Source: Microbacterium oxydans
Lineage (GTDB): Bacteria; Actinomycetota; Actinomycetes; Actinomycetales; Microbacteriaceae
Length of the DNA stretch: 64,000 nucleotides
NCBI RefSeq assembly: GCF_006540085.1
Contig: NZ_BJOG01000011.1
Coordinates: 1 to 64,000, forward strand
Reading direction: 5' to 3'
Shown one piece after another: positions 16,401-24,720 of the stretch (position 1 is its first letter; each line of letters starts with the position of its first letter). The notes beneath the pieces are model-generated. The model searched no databases. It was not told the origin of the DNA and saw only the letters and a program-made list of their open reading frames with translations. The translations under genes and the position numbers were made by a program.

Positions 16401-16855
16401 GGTTCCGGTGCCGGTGCAGCGTCCGCAGCGACAACGGTGGAGTCAGCTGACGCGGTCGCCGCAACGGGCGTGGAGGTGTCGGCCGGTGCATCTGCAGCGA
16501 CTGCAGCGAGCGGTGCGGCGACGGTGGAGAACATCACGATGATCGCGCCGAGCATGGCGCCGGAGAGCTGCTGAGGAAATGAGAAGGCGGGGATCTTCGG
16601 TGCCTTGATGTGGCGGACGCGGGCGCCGGCCTCGATGACGAATCCGACAGCGAAGAACGCCCAGAGAAGCCACCCGACGATCGGCAGGATGGTGCCGATC
16701 AGGAAGTGGCCACCGTAGTCGGGCGTGGTGAGCATCCGCAGCAGCCCGTCCCACGAGGGGATCGGGTTGCCTGCGAAGACGATCAGCCCGACGGGGATGC
16801 CGACGAGCAGGACGACCAGCGCGACCAGCGCACCGAGACCTCTGAAGAACCTCAT
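13451..16855 (-). CDS. membrane LysM-BTAD regulator of Tad locus
   Basis: 1134 residues. N-terminal membrane spans (1-30, 50-75, 95-120), then two LysM repeats (FTVKDGDSLWRISEQTLGNG near 172; VVVETGDTLWDIAEDELGAG near 246), an acidic Pro/Ala spacer, a further membrane span (GGIGAVAAAGLLSVLAVRRR), a large cytoplasmic domain, then a C-terminal OmpR-type winged helix (SHTARATELIAFLALHG, AALWPGKDPRGDSAQKSRNG) and a bacterial transcriptional activation domain. A single protein thus joins extracellular peptidoglycan binding to a SARP-type DNA-binding/TPR end. Such proteins accompany actinobacterial Tad loci; whether it acts as a regulator or an assembly scaffold is unresolved. Confidence 0.85.
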   Translation of the reverse strand: MRFFRGLGALVALVVLLVGIPVGLIVFAGNPIPSWDGLLRMLTTPDYGGHFLIGTILPIVGWLLWAFFAVGFVIEAGARVRHIKAPKIPAFSFPQQLSGAMLGAIIVMFSTVAAPLAAVAADAPADTSTPVAATASADSTVVAADAAPAPEPAAAETPAADAPTFTVKDGDSLWRISEQTLGNGERWKEIAQLNYGVTQADGHALTTDHWLNAGWVLTLPADAATTAANSAPASTEAESVVVETGDTLWDIAEDELGAGERFGEIADASRGTIQPDGQKLTDPNMIMPGWVVTVPGAAPASAAEAPAAVTPPAEATIVDQAPVVDDAPIVDDVDETADQDAAENPATSGTSAEDTATSGAAATDVEKPIGEAQHRPEVPVVDAPVDVVDDDADGTSWIDEIFNIRTAGGIGAVAAAGLLSVLAVRRRKQQRERKAGQRIAMPSGDAETMELELRAVEERLGIDDVDHALRHLAVWAQDSDNALPPLYALRLAEDGISLFLDAPTDLPAPFAADSEDRTAWSVDPRQLPPLTRTPSAPYPALVTIGQDPLNAHLLVDLEFIGALNLAGNEELVGGAMNALAIELATSQWGEDLRVTLVGVAPGLPVALDTGRVRHVDDVDRLLEELRAQAADTDRTLAELGVESIEEARSTGVDAEGWFPEIVLLGDLPAPEQAAELAELVTRVPRVGIAAVSSGHLAGEWALNVVASTTTDTGAEATLQIPSADTGIPLTPQIIDGEELRRILDLFATTDAPAEGEEAKSLELELDELPSEAEVSITTTAYEPALVDATAADEESDGDVDEEHEDDGEWKNVLQSMLPSITTGPAEVAAAEEAEPEAAVAAAEDAAADTEKAAEPAVEQTPATAAASVVPAPMRPIVQLFGIPYVQLLGNVEIHGARGPEPRTATMSHTARATELIAFLALHGPATAVDVHAALWPGKDPRGDSAQKSRNGLTSRARRWLGKTNEGEEFVPKVGTQGYRLHSEVRSDWDVWRELVTPDPASADTTDLVQAMHLVKGQPFSGVAERRYVWAERIRTEMIAEIADAAHELATRSLRAGDIPNARFAASVGRQIDPSNELAWRNAMRAEHLAGDMVAFERIVSQLHLQLDAIEDGLEPDEETQELINSIRGRHAMAS

Positions 16856-16869
16856 GATCCTGCTCCTTC

Positions 16870-17709
16870 TCAGTTGTTGACTGACTGCATCTCGTTGACC
16901 TCGAGCTCAGCGTTGCTCTGGGTCGTCAGCGGGATGGTCCCGCTCTGTCCGCCTGCCTGCCACTCGAACACCCACTGGCTCGTGGCCGTGACGTGATAGC
17001 GATCGCCAGGACGAGACTCGCTTGTCTGCGTGTACTCATAGCCGCACGTCGGGCTGTTGGTGACGCCGGCGCTGGGCGTGTACGCAGTTCCAGGGTTGCC
17101 ACAAGTGACGGAGCCACCGTCGCCCATGTCCCACCGGATCGACGTCACCCGAACCGAACCGGTGACCGTGATCCCGCCCTCGGTCTCGCTCACCGTGTAG
17201 CCGTTGTACGTGGTCGGGCTAGGGTTCGCGACCCACAACCACACCGGGACACCGACATGCGTGCGGCGGTACCCCCACTCGGGATTCACCTGCGGCGCCA
17301 TCCCGACTTCAAACGCCTGGACGTTCAGCCGAGCTGAGATCAATCGAGCGGCCTGGGCGGGAGTGATCCCTCCGCCGTCCGGAGGAGTGGCAAACCATCG
17401 GGACACGTAGAAACCACTCCCGGGATCGCATGGCTCATACCAGGCGCCTTCGCCCTCTGCCTTGCCTGCAGGGGGCGGGGATTGCGGGTCGACGAGCTTC
17501 CAGCAGGGACCCTCTTCCCCGCCGCCATCCCCGCCGCCATCGCCGGGATCTTCGCCACCCGGACCTCCAGGGACCTCTACCTCGATGATGCACTGGCCCC
17601 ACTCGTCGTACTGAGCGCACCCCGCTGCGTTGGCAGCCGGAGCAAACCCGATGGCAACCAGAATCAGGGCGAGTGCGCCCAATAGGCCTGACCTGATTAC
17701 TTTGCGCAT
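16870..17709 (-). CDS. secreted protein of Tad locus
   Basis: 279 residues from ATG 17709. A clear Sec signal peptide (MRKVIRSGLLGALALILVA, then FAPAANAAG, with a probable cut after NAA). The mature protein begins with a short Cys-containing segment, an acidic Gly-rich linker (GGPGGEDPGDGGGDGGGEEG), then a beta-rich domain with paired cysteines (VTCGNPGT, SPTCGYEYT). Probably surface-exposed and disulfide-bonded. It overlaps the lipoprotein gene by 13 bp and precedes the LysM-BTAD gene. It could be a pilus-associated adhesin-like protein; inference only. Confidence 0.75.
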   Translation of the reverse strand: MRKVIRSGLLGALALILVAIGFAPAANAAGCAQYDEWGQCIIEVEVPGGPGGEDPGDGGGDGGGEEGPCWKLVDPQSPPPAGKAEGEGAWYEPCDPGSGFYVSRWFATPPDGGGITPAQAARLISARLNVQAFEVGMAPQVNPEWGYRRTHVGVPVWLWVANPSPTTYNGYTVSETEGGITVTGSVRVTSIRWDMGDGGSVTCGNPGTAYTPSAGVTNSPTCGYEYTQTSESRPGDRYHVTATSQWVFEWQAGGQSGTIPLTTQSNAELEVNEMQSVNN

Positions 17710-18311
17710 TCTGTGCTCCCCGGATCCTGCGTGTAGCTGATGACGATCCACCGGCTCTCGGCTTTCACGAAACGGGCGACAACCTCGACCTTGACCGGGG
17801 CACCTGGCGTGATCGCCTGCCCATTGGCGTCGGTTCCAGTGAGGCCGCTGTAGTCGAGGCATCCGTAGAGGATGGGCTGTCCGAACTCTGACTCGGTGAC
17901 GCCATTCGCGCGAGCGGGTGCGGCGTATGACTGTCCCTCGAGCAATGTGAACTTCACGTTCCCCTTGGACTTGATGGACTTCTCGGCGGCGCTGGCGATC
18001 GAGCGACGGGCGGCTTCCGCTGCCGAGTCAACTGCGATGGTGTCGATGAGAGCAGCGTCTTCAGGGTGTTCGTTACGGATCTCGTCCCAGATGCGGAAGT
18101 ACTCCTGAGCGGTGGCGTACCCGGCGGCGATCGCGTCGGTGTCGCTGGCAGGTTCCGTCGCCGCGGTCTGCGTCGGCGTTGGAGTCGGCGAGCTCGTCGA
18201 CGATTCGGTCGGCTTGGGTGTGGGCTCAGCGGTGGGGGTGCACGCGGTGAGGAGCCCGAGCGCGAGGACGCCGGCGGCGGTGATGCCGGCGATCGTTCGG
18301 ATGGCCTTCAT
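17697..18311 (-). CDS. lipoprotein of Tad locus
   Basis: 204 residues from ATG 18311, behind AAGGAGAT. A typical lipobox ends the signal peptide (ALGLLTAC, Cys about 24), followed by a Thr/Pro/Ser-rich linker (TPKPTESSTSSPTPTPTQTA). The mature domain ends with VVARFVKAESRWIVISYT, resembling small NTF2-like lipoproteins seen with actinobacterial secretion loci. Membrane-anchored on the outer face; it probably assists pilus assembly. The upstream frame reads further but lacks a ribosome site. Confidence 0.78.
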   Translation of the reverse strand: MKAIRTIAGITAAGVLALGLLTACTPTAEPTPKPTESSTSSPTPTPTQTAATEPASDTDAIAAGYATAQEYFRIWDEIRNEHPEDAALIDTIAVDSAAEAARRSIASAAEKSIKSKGNVKFTLLEGQSYAAPARANGVTESEFGQPILYGCLDYSGLTGTDANGQAITPGAPVKVEVVARFVKAESRWIVISYTQDPGSTECAK

Positions 18312-18322
18312 GGGGATCTCCT

Positions 18323-18742
18323 TCATTGGGTGAGCAACGTGGCGTTGGCTTCGCCCTCGACGGGGAGGGTTTCGACGCCGAAGAGGCTGATGAATCGGGT
18401 CTGGACGTTGGACCAGACGCGGACGGTGATCTCGCCGCCCTGTGCGGTGGCGGTGCCTTCGTAGCCGGCGGCGCGAAGGTAGTCGAGAGCGACTTGCTCT
18501 GCTCGAGCAGAATCCATGGTGGAGGTTCCGAGGGATACGGCGTCGGCGCCGATCGCGCTGGTGCCTGCTCGAGCTGCAGAGCTGGCGACGAATTGCGCAT
18601 CCTCGTTGCCGTGGTACGAGATCGCGCTGTCGATAACGACCCCGACGAGGCCCATGAGGAGGGCGATGGTGAGGACGAAGAACGCCATGACCCCGCCTTC
18701 TTCGGGGTCGCGCTGGCGGAGCTTGGTGATCAGCTGTCGCAT
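18323..18742 (-). CDS. TadG-like pilus protein
   Basis: 139 residues. The N-terminus PEEGGVMAFFVLTIALLMGL gives the charged segment plus single membrane span typical of TadE/TadG-type minor pilins; next is ISYHGNEDAQFVASSAARAG, the conserved TadG-like pattern. The start overlaps the stop of the preceding TadE gene (TAATG). It would be cleaved by the prepilin peptidase and sit at the pilus base or tip. Confidence 0.82.
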   Translation of the reverse strand: MRQLITKLRQRDPEEGGVMAFFVLTIALLMGLVGVVIDSAISYHGNEDAQFVASSAARAGTSAIGADAVSLGTSTMDSARAEQVALDYLRAAGYEGTATAQGGEITVRVWSNVQTRFISLFGVETLPVEGEANATLLTQ

Positions 18743-19185
18743 TATTCGCGCTCCTTGTACGGGTCAACCGGCGATTGCTCGGTGACGGTCACCACGCGCG
18801 TTCCGGGGATCCCGGGGAGCGCGATGTCGGACAGGTCGAGTGTGCAGGTTACGGTGGCGCTCACGGTGCCGACAACCCCGAGCGGGGCGTTGATGCCGGA
18901 GCTATCGATCGTGACCGAGAGGCTGGTGCAGTTCACCCCGGCGTTGGCGAGAGAGGCTTCGGCCATGTTGCGGGCGTTGAGCTGCGCGGCTTCGGAGGTG
19001 CTGGACAGGGATGCTTCACGCGCTGCGGCGCCAGCGGAGGACTTCACCGACAGTTCGGTCATGCCGATGCGACCGAAGGCGACTAGGGCCAGGACGAGGA
19101 TGAGGAAGAGCGGCGCGACGAGCACGATCTCGGTTGCGGTCGAGCCTTGCTCTCGCTGCATCATGCGGCGGATCCAGATCTTCAT
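18742..19185 (-). CDS. tadE: TadE-like pseudopilin
   Basis: 147 residues from ATG 19185, which overlaps the preceding gene stop by 4 bp. The N-terminus MQREQGSTATEIVLVAPLFLI has the TadE pattern (EQG...E before a hydrophobic span). The extracellular part has two cysteines (NCTSL, TCTLD). A minor pilin processed by the A24 peptidase encoded in the same operon. Confidence 0.82.
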   Translation of the reverse strand: MKIWIRRMMQREQGSTATEIVLVAPLFLILVLALVAFGRIGMTELSVKSSAGAAAREASLSSTSEAAQLNARNMAEASLANAGVNCTSLSVTIDSSGINAPLGVVGTVSATVTCTLDLSDIALPGIPGTRVVTVTEQSPVDPYKERE

Positions 19186-19595
19186 TCGATCCACCTCTCG
19201 ACAGGGGCTGTCGCTGTGCGCTCGATGGCGCCCCACAGGTCGAAGAACGAGTTAGTTCGGCCCGTGACGGTGACGGTGACGGCGGTGTCGTTGCGGGTGA
19301 TCGTCACGCTCGCGTCGAGGAGGTTCGAGGCGTGGGAGTCGATGTAGTCGTTGCCGACGGAGGTTGCGTTGGAGACGTTGCCCTCGTAGAGGCGGGCTTC
19401 GTTGAGTGCCACATTCGCGGCCGACTGTGCTGCGTTGCCGGCGTCGTACCAGATCGCTCCTTGGATGGCCACGAAGACCATGCCGGCGAACAGCGGGAAG
19501 AGGAGCACGAACTCCACGTTGCCGTCACCGCGCTCCCCCGACACCCTCTTGCGGAGAGTGTGGAGAAGCGCGGTGACGCGACGGGAGAGGTTCAT
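19182..19595 (-). CDS. tadE: TadE-like pseudopilin
   Basis: 137 residues. The sequence ERGDGNVEFVLLFPLFAGMV (about 21-40) is the TadE signature: a glycine-acidic cut region, Glu+5-type residue and a hydrophobic helix. The remaining beta-rich domain ends RTNSFFDLWG. A second TadE paralogue beside the first; such pairs are usual in actinobacterial Tad operons. Confidence 0.8.
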   Translation of the reverse strand: MNLSRRVTALLHTLRKRVSGERGDGNVEFVLLFPLFAGMVFVAIQGAIWYDAGNAAQSAANVALNEARLYEGNVSNATSVGNDYIDSHASNLLDASVTITRNDTAVTVTVTGRTNSFFDLWGAIERTATAPVERWIE

Positions 19596-19597
19596 GC

Positions 19598-19804
19598 TCA
19601 GAACGGGTCGACGATTTCGGCGAGCCGGGCTTCGAACCAGCCGCTCACGATGCCGTAGACAATGCCGGCGAGGACGATGACGCCGATGATGACGAGGACC
19701 CAGGTGACGAGGCTGTCGCCCTGCTCACGCCGGCCTTTCATGTCGTCGACGAGACCGTCGAAGTAGACGCGCAGGAAGATCGCTGCGCGGGTGATTGGGT
19801 TCAT
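19598..19804 (-). CDS. Flp-like pilin candidate
   Basis: 68 residues from ATG 19804, preceded by GAAAGG seven bases upstream; an earlier in-frame ATG lacks a ribosome site. Basic N-terminus, then RREQGDSLVTWVLVIIGVIV, one membrane span and a short tail, consistent with a small Flp/Tad major pilin or TadE-like subunit. It lies directly between tadC and the TadE genes, where the pilin is normally found. Confidence 0.7.
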   Translation of the reverse strand: MNPITRAAIFLRVYFDGLVDDMKGRREQGDSLVTWVLVIIGVIVLAGIVYGIVSGWFEARLAEIVDPF

Positions 19805-19868
19805 AGTGCGGCCTTTCGTTGCGGTGCTGTTGATAGTCATAGGTGGCGATTTCGTGGTTGATCGGACA

Positions 19869-20750
19869 TCACCCCGTGAGATTCATCAGGAACGGGGTCA
19901 TGAGCATGCCGAGCACCACCATGGCGACGGTCCAGCCGCCGATCGAAGTGAAGTCGTCGCTGATCTTGTTTGCCTTGGACATCTCGGCCTGGAGTACCTT
20001 CACGCGCATCCCCTTTCCGGTCGCCCTCAGTGTCTCATATATGGAAGATCCGTTCTCGTCCGCGGTTCGGGTGATCCGGGCGACTTCAGCGAGCTCGGGG
20101 ACCCCGATGCTCTCGGAGAACTGGTTGAGTGCTTCCCAGGCGGGGATGCCGGAGAACCGCGCACGGTTGAGCTCCTCACGGATCCGGACGAAGACCCAGC
20201 TCTTGCCGATCTCGGCCGCATTGGTGAGCGCGACGGTGGGGGGTGCGTTGCGCTTGCGCTCGGCTGCGACGAGCTCGAGGTAGATCGCGATTCCGCGGGA
20301 GAACTCTTCGCGTGCTGCCTTGGAGGCCTTCCTCAGATCACGGTCTGCACCCGTCCAGCCGATGACGGCGAGCGGCAGGCCCAGGACCGAGATGGGGAGG
20401 GCGATACCGCCGACGCCGACCATGTTGAGCACGAATGCCAGCAGGCTCGGCGCGATCAGCAGCAGCAGGGCGTCCCGGGTCTTCTGATAGAGGTACCGGT
20501 TTACCGGGGTTCCGACGAGCTCGAGATCTCGGACGGGGACCGTGAAGCCCGGGAGGTCGGGCAGTCGCCGGTGAACCCATGAGCCCACGCGCGTTTCCAG
20601 GTCGCCCCGAGTGTCCCCCTCGAGGGTGGGGATCGATCCGATTCTTTCGGCGACGGCGGAGAGGCGAGGCTGACGCGGCAGGAGAGCTGCGACCACGAGT
20701 GCGAGACCGGCGCCGATCAGCGCGCCGGGGATGAGGATGATCTGCCACAT
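19869..20750 (-). CDS. tadC: Tad pilus inner-membrane platform TadC
   Basis: 293 residues, type II secretion F-family. Membrane spans lie at about 2-24, 92-130 and 268-292 (GGWTVAMVVLGMLMTPFLMN), with a cytoplasmic helical domain between (ELVAAERKRNAPPTVALTNA, LNQFSESIGVPELAEVARI). Together with TadB it forms the membrane platform that TadA drives. The start is 3 bp past the TadB stop. Confidence 0.86.
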   Translation of the reverse strand: MWQIILIPGALIGAGLALVVAALLPRQPRLSAVAERIGSIPTLEGDTRGDLETRVGSWVHRRLPDLPGFTVPVRDLELVGTPVNRYLYQKTRDALLLLIAPSLLAFVLNMVGVGGIALPISVLGLPLAVIGWTGADRDLRKASKAAREEFSRGIAIYLELVAAERKRNAPPTVALTNAAEIGKSWVFVRIREELNRARFSGIPAWEALNQFSESIGVPELAEVARITRTADENGSSIYETLRATGKGMRVKVLQAEMSKANKISDDFTSIGGWTVAMVVLGMLMTPFLMNLTG

Positions 20751-20753
20751 GGT

Positions 20754-21635
20754 TCAGCTCCTCGCGGCGTTGGGGTTGGCGAGGATCCGCGGCAGGGGCC
20801 GGGTCCGAGTGAGACGTCGCAAGAAGAACAGTGCGGCGACGTAGAGAGCCATCCACATGGCGAGCAGCAGCTGCCCGAGGGGGGTCTTGTACGGGGCGAA
20901 GAACGTCGACTGACCCAGGAACGGGAACGCGCAGAGAAGCACCAACGTGATCATGGTGATGACCTGGATGGTGCGCTGTGGCTTGACGCGGTCCGCTGCG
21001 ATCTGACGGCGGCTCTTGACCTCGTCGAAGACATCCTCCGCCAGGTCGTCAAGGGCGCTGGCGAGGCCCGCTCCTCGCTGCTTCGCCGCGAGGAGCAGCT
21101 GCGCGACGATCAGGTCGCCCGTGGCGTCGTGCAGGTCCTCACCGAACGCGCTGAGAGCATCCTCGATCGGCCACCGGCTGGTGAGTCGAGCGGCGAGGCG
21201 TTCGACTTCCTTGCGGATCGGCGGAGGGGTCGAATTCACCGACGTCTGCAGCGCGGATTCGAGACCGATGGAGCCTCCGGAGATCATCCCGGACAGGCTG
21301 CGCGTCCACGTCTCGAGCGCCTGCAGCTTATCGATGTCGTCGTTGTCGACCTTCCCGCCGATGAGGATGGGCAGAAGGATCGCGAAGACCGGGCCGGCGA
21401 AGATCATCACGGTCCACCCGGAGACCATCCACAGCAAGATGCCCAGGGCCAGGCCCGCGCCGCCGGCGATGACGTTCCGGCGGGTGAAGAACTTTCGTCC
21501 TCGTGAGACGGCCCGCTTGACCCTCTTCGGGAACTCGCGGCTGCGGTCCTCGGGTGAGGGGAAGATGCCGACGAGGACGATGAGTAGCCCGAGGAGTGCC
21601 AGGCCGACCATCAGCGGGAACGCTGCGGGGCTCAT
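20754..21635 (-). CDS. tadB: Tad pilus inner-membrane platform TadB
   Basis: 293 residues, type II secretion F-family. N-terminal span (FPLMVGLALLGLLIVLVGIF), a second region at about 57-90, the cytoplasmic GspF-like domain (SLSGMISGGSIGLESALQTS, LLLAAKQRGAGLASALDDL), and C-terminal spans. The ATG overlaps the tadA stop (ATGA), as expected for co-translated subunits. Confidence 0.87.
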   Translation of the reverse strand: MSPAAFPLMVGLALLGLLIVLVGIFPSPEDRSREFPKRVKRAVSRGRKFFTRRNVIAGGAGLALGILLWMVSGWTVMIFAGPVFAILLPILIGGKVDNDDIDKLQALETWTRSLSGMISGGSIGLESALQTSVNSTPPPIRKEVERLAARLTSRWPIEDALSAFGEDLHDATGDLIVAQLLLAAKQRGAGLASALDDLAEDVFDEVKSRRQIAADRVKPQRTIQVITMITLVLLCAFPFLGQSTFFAPYKTPLGQLLLAMWMALYVAALFFLRRLTRTRPLPRILANPNAARS

Positions 21636-23203
21636 GCTGCCGCTCCTTCGATGTTGTGGAAGAACCCGCGATCGAGGCCGGCTTCGAAGAGCACCTCGTC
21701 CATGCCCTGGGTGGCGCGGCCGACGAGAATCTGTCGGCGAGCCTTGTCGAGGGCGTAGATCGGGTGCGCGACGGGGTAGCCCTCGACGGGCGCGACCTGG
21801 GAGATCTCGGTGATCATTCGCTTGATCGTGCCGTCGGAAAGTCGGACCTTGGCGACCTGGATGATGAAGTCGATGTGTCGCGCGATCTGGCGGTAGGCGT
21901 ATTCGGTGGAGGCGTTGCCTTGGCTCTTCAGGGCGAGGTCGGCGAGGCGTTCGATGGCGTCGCTCGCGGATGCGGCGTGAAGGGTGCTGAGCGAGCCCAT
22001 ACCGGCCTGCATGGCTTGGAACATCGCGTCGACCTCGCCACCGCGGACCTCACCGACGATGATGCGCTGGGCGTCGAGTCGGAGCGCGGATTCGAGGAGG
22101 TTGACGAGGGTGATCTCGCCAGGCTGGCTTCCGTCTGCGGCGCGCTCTCCCAGTCCCGGGCGGTACTGCAGCGGCGTGACGATGAGGTGTCGGTCGCCCA
22201 TGAGATCGAGGTGGAGCTCGCGCTCCTTCTCGATCGTGATGATCTCCTCGAGCGGGTCGATCTCGTTGGAGAGCGCACGGACCATGGTGGTCTTTCCCGC
22301 AGCGGGGTGCCCGGAGACGACGACGGACCGGGCTGCACGGATCATCGCTCTCAGGAGGTTGGCCATTTCGATGGTCAGGGATCCCTGACGCACCAGATCG
22401 TCGAGGGTGATGTCGATGAAGCGGTGGATGCGCATCACGATCTTGGGGCGCTTCGCGATCGGAGGGTGGGTCGCCTCGAGGCGACCGATGCCGCCGGGGA
22501 GATCCATCGAGAGAATCGGGTGTGCGCTGGACCAGGGGCGGGCGCTCTCCCCCTGTTGGGTGGCGATCATCCGGATCTCTTCGACCAGGTCCTCATCGGT
22601 CGGCGTGATCTGTGCGACCTTGACCTTCTTGCCGCCGGCGTACTTTACCCAGACGTTGTCGCAGCCGTAGATGTCGATGTTCTCGACGCGATCGTCGTCG
22701 ACGAGCACCTGGAAACGGCCGAGGCCGTAGAGCCCATCGATAATGGCCTTTGCCATCCGCTGCTGCAGCTCTTGCGTCCACACGCCGCTGTCGCCGTTCT
22801 CCGCCGTGATCATGGCCATACGGTCTCTGATCACATCGAGGGCGTGAGCCTGCGCGATCGCGCGCTGGTCTGCCTCGTTCATGCCGGGCCGTTCAGTGAT
22901 TGATCGCTGCAGCTGCTCGGCGACCTCACGTCGAAGCGTCCGCAGCAGCGTCCAGTCGACCTGCTCGCCGATCACGTACTCATCGACGACCGGAGCATCC
23001 GGAGTCGACGCCGGTGTGGCCGTGTTCGGCTGAGACCGGCGGGTGGGCTGGACGGGTGCCCCGGCCGCGGCGATGAGGTGTGCTGCCGGGCCGGATCGTG
23101 GCGTCGACGGGAGTCCGGGGATCGCTGCCGGGTCTGGGGAGGTGAAGGCGGGGAGATCGAGGAACGACTCGGCGCCGGTGTTGTCGTTGTTCGGGGTGCT
23201 CAT
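21632..23203 (-). CDS. tadA: Tad pilus assembly ATPase TadA/CpaF
   Basis: 523 residues. A Pro-rich N-terminal tail, then the CpaF-type core: Walker A VVSGHPAAGKTTMV (about 292-305), an Asp box (ITIEKERELHLDL), and Walker B/His box segments (LDAQRIIVGEVRGGE, MGSLSTLHA). A secretion ATPase powering pilin assembly. It overlaps tadZ upstream and tadB downstream by 4 bp each. Confidence 0.93.
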   Translation of the reverse strand: MSTPNNDNTGAESFLDLPAFTSPDPAAIPGLPSTPRSGPAAHLIAAAGAPVQPTRRSQPNTATPASTPDAPVVDEYVIGEQVDWTLLRTLRREVAEQLQRSITERPGMNEADQRAIAQAHALDVIRDRMAMITAENGDSGVWTQELQQRMAKAIIDGLYGLGRFQVLVDDDRVENIDIYGCDNVWVKYAGGKKVKVAQITPTDEDLVEEIRMIATQQGESARPWSSAHPILSMDLPGGIGRLEATHPPIAKRPKIVMRIHRFIDITLDDLVRQGSLTIEMANLLRAMIRAARSVVVSGHPAAGKTTMVRALSNEIDPLEEIITIEKERELHLDLMGDRHLIVTPLQYRPGLGERAADGSQPGEITLVNLLESALRLDAQRIIVGEVRGGEVDAMFQAMQAGMGSLSTLHAASASDAIERLADLALKSQGNASTEYAYRQIARHIDFIIQVAKVRLSDGTIKRMITEISQVAPVEGYPVAHPIYALDKARRQILVGRATQGMDEVLFEAGLDRGFFHNIEGAAA

Positions 23204-24000
23204 GCTTCGCTCTCCTGCTGGCTCGGGCGGGCACCGAGGTGCTCTCGCCGCCGTGCGATGCGCTGCGTGATGGTGGCCTGTGCAGCGCGAATGGAACGGA
23301 TGTATCCGCTGCTGAGGAACTTCTTGGGCGGCTCGAGTCCGATGCTGAAGGTTGCAGCTGCGCGGGGGTCGTGCTTGATCTCCGCCGCGACCTCGGCCCG
23401 CAGGTGCTTGGAGACCTCAGCGCGGTTCCACGTCTCGAACGGGGTGTCCACGAGGAGGAGGTCCAGGTACTCGCCATGGCCGGCGGCGGCGAGCTGCTCG
23501 CGCAGCTCAGAGGCGGCTGCTGCGGTTGCGAAGATGTCGGGCAGTGAGGGGTGCATGACGAGGAGGACGCTGTCCGCGATCTGCAGGAGCGGGATCCGAG
23601 GGTCACGCGCCGCGAGTCGGCCGAGATCGACGATGACGTCGGTGCCGGCGCTGTCGAGGGTGCTGAGGACCGTACCGAGGCTCCCCCAGAGTGAGTTCAT
23701 CCCCTGCCCGGCCGACACGTTCGTGAAACCGAGGATCACGTCGCGCTCCTCCGTCAACGGGATGCGCTGTTCCGAGATCTCGTCTGCGGTGAGTGTGCCG
23801 TTCTGCTGCGCGATCGCCAGCTGCGTCATGCCCTTCGCGTGAGGCTGCTGACCGCGAAGATAGCCGAGCAGCACGCTCGAGGTCTTCGCGGTATCCGCCT
23901 CGACGAGGATCGCCGGACGGTGCCAGGCGAAGGTCAGAGCGAGCGCCGTGGTGGTGACTCCGGGGGCGCCGGAGAAGCTCGCCAGAGCGATGACCGCCAT
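23200..24000 (-). CDS. TadZ/CpaE-like MinD-family ATPase
   Basis: 266 residues. The N-terminus ALASFSGAPGVTTTALALT is a deviant P-loop in which the usual lysine signature is altered (GAPGVTTTA), typical of TadZ/CpaE proteins that localise the pilus without normal ATP switching. It continues with VIVDLGRLAARDPRI. It lies between cpaB and tadA, where this gene is normally placed. Confidence 0.84.
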   Translation of the reverse strand: MAVIALASFSGAPGVTTTALALTFAWHRPAILVEADTAKTSSVLLGYLRGQQPHAKGMTQLAIAQQNGTLTADEISEQRIPLTEERDVILGFTNVSAGQGMNSLWGSLGTVLSTLDSAGTDVIVDLGRLAARDPRIPLLQIADSVLLVMHPSLPDIFATAAAASELREQLAAAGHGEYLDLLLVDTPFETWNRAEVSKHLRAEVAAEIKHDPRAAATFSIGLEPPKKFLSSGYIRSIRAAQATITQRIARRREHLGARPSQQESEA

Positions 24001-24003
24001 GGG

Positions 24004-24693
24004 TTACTCCCCTCCGCCATCGAGGATCAGTGCCACACGCCCGGTCGTCGCGCGAGCAGCGAGGGCTGCGGCTTCGTCTTTGGGGACGATCACGTTGACG
24101 ACCCAGACGCCCTTGTCGAGGTCCTGGGTGACCGTGAACACAGTCGCCGGGAACGTCTTCGGAGTCTCGGCGGGCGGGTCTCCCTGTGCGACGGGAGTTT
24201 CGACGATGCGGATCTTGTCGCCGGCTGTCAGCGGCGTCGACGGCATCTGAGGACCGCTGAGCGTGAACCCGACGACCGACTGATCCTCACCCACCTCGAT
24301 CCGCGCGTTGAAGGCTCCGGGCGTGATGAGCGAACCGGCAGGAAGATCCACCGTCGCGGTCTGGCCGAGGATGTCCCCGGACTGGTCGACCGGGATGGCA
24401 TCCGTTTTCTGGCCGGCGGCGAGCTCGATCGTCGTCAGGTCGCCCTGCTCGATCTTCTCGCCCCTGGTGATGTCGGTCGAGGTGACGAAGACCGTCTCGG
24501 TGTGCCGGGCGTTGCTGATGTAGAACCAGCTGCCCAGCGCACCGACGATGACGAGTGCCGCACCCGCGGCTATCACGCCGGGACGCCGCCGCGACCTGGT
24601 CGGCGGGAGTCCCGGCGTAGCTTCGGCGCTCGTGTCGGCCTTCTTGCTGCCGCGACGCTTCTTGTTTTCGGTCTCCGGTGCTGTCGTTGTCAT
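24004..24693 (-). CDS. cpaB: CpaB-like SAF-domain protein
   Basis: 229 residues. Basic cytoplasmic N-terminus (NKKRRGSKKAD), one membrane span (GVIAAGAALVIVGALGSWFY), then a SAF domain (VFVTSTDITRGEKIEQGDLT, LPAGSLITPGAF) as in CpaB/RcpC. These proteins sit outside the membrane and guide the pilus through the wall. First gene of the tad block; it starts 27 bp after the par gene, so par and tad may share a transcript. Confidence 0.84.
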   Translation of the reverse strand: MTTTAPETENKKRRGSKKADTSAEATPGLPPTRSRRRPGVIAAGAALVIVGALGSWFYISNARHTETVFVTSTDITRGEKIEQGDLTTIELAAGQKTDAIPVDQSGDILGQTATVDLPAGSLITPGAFNARIEVGEDQSVVGFTLSGPQMPSTPLTAGDKIRIVETPVAQGDPPAETPKTFPATVFTVTQDLDKGVWVVNVIVPKDEAAALAARATTGRVALILDGGGE

Positions 24694-24720
24694 GATCCCG
24701 GGTCCCCCCCTGGTTGGTAG

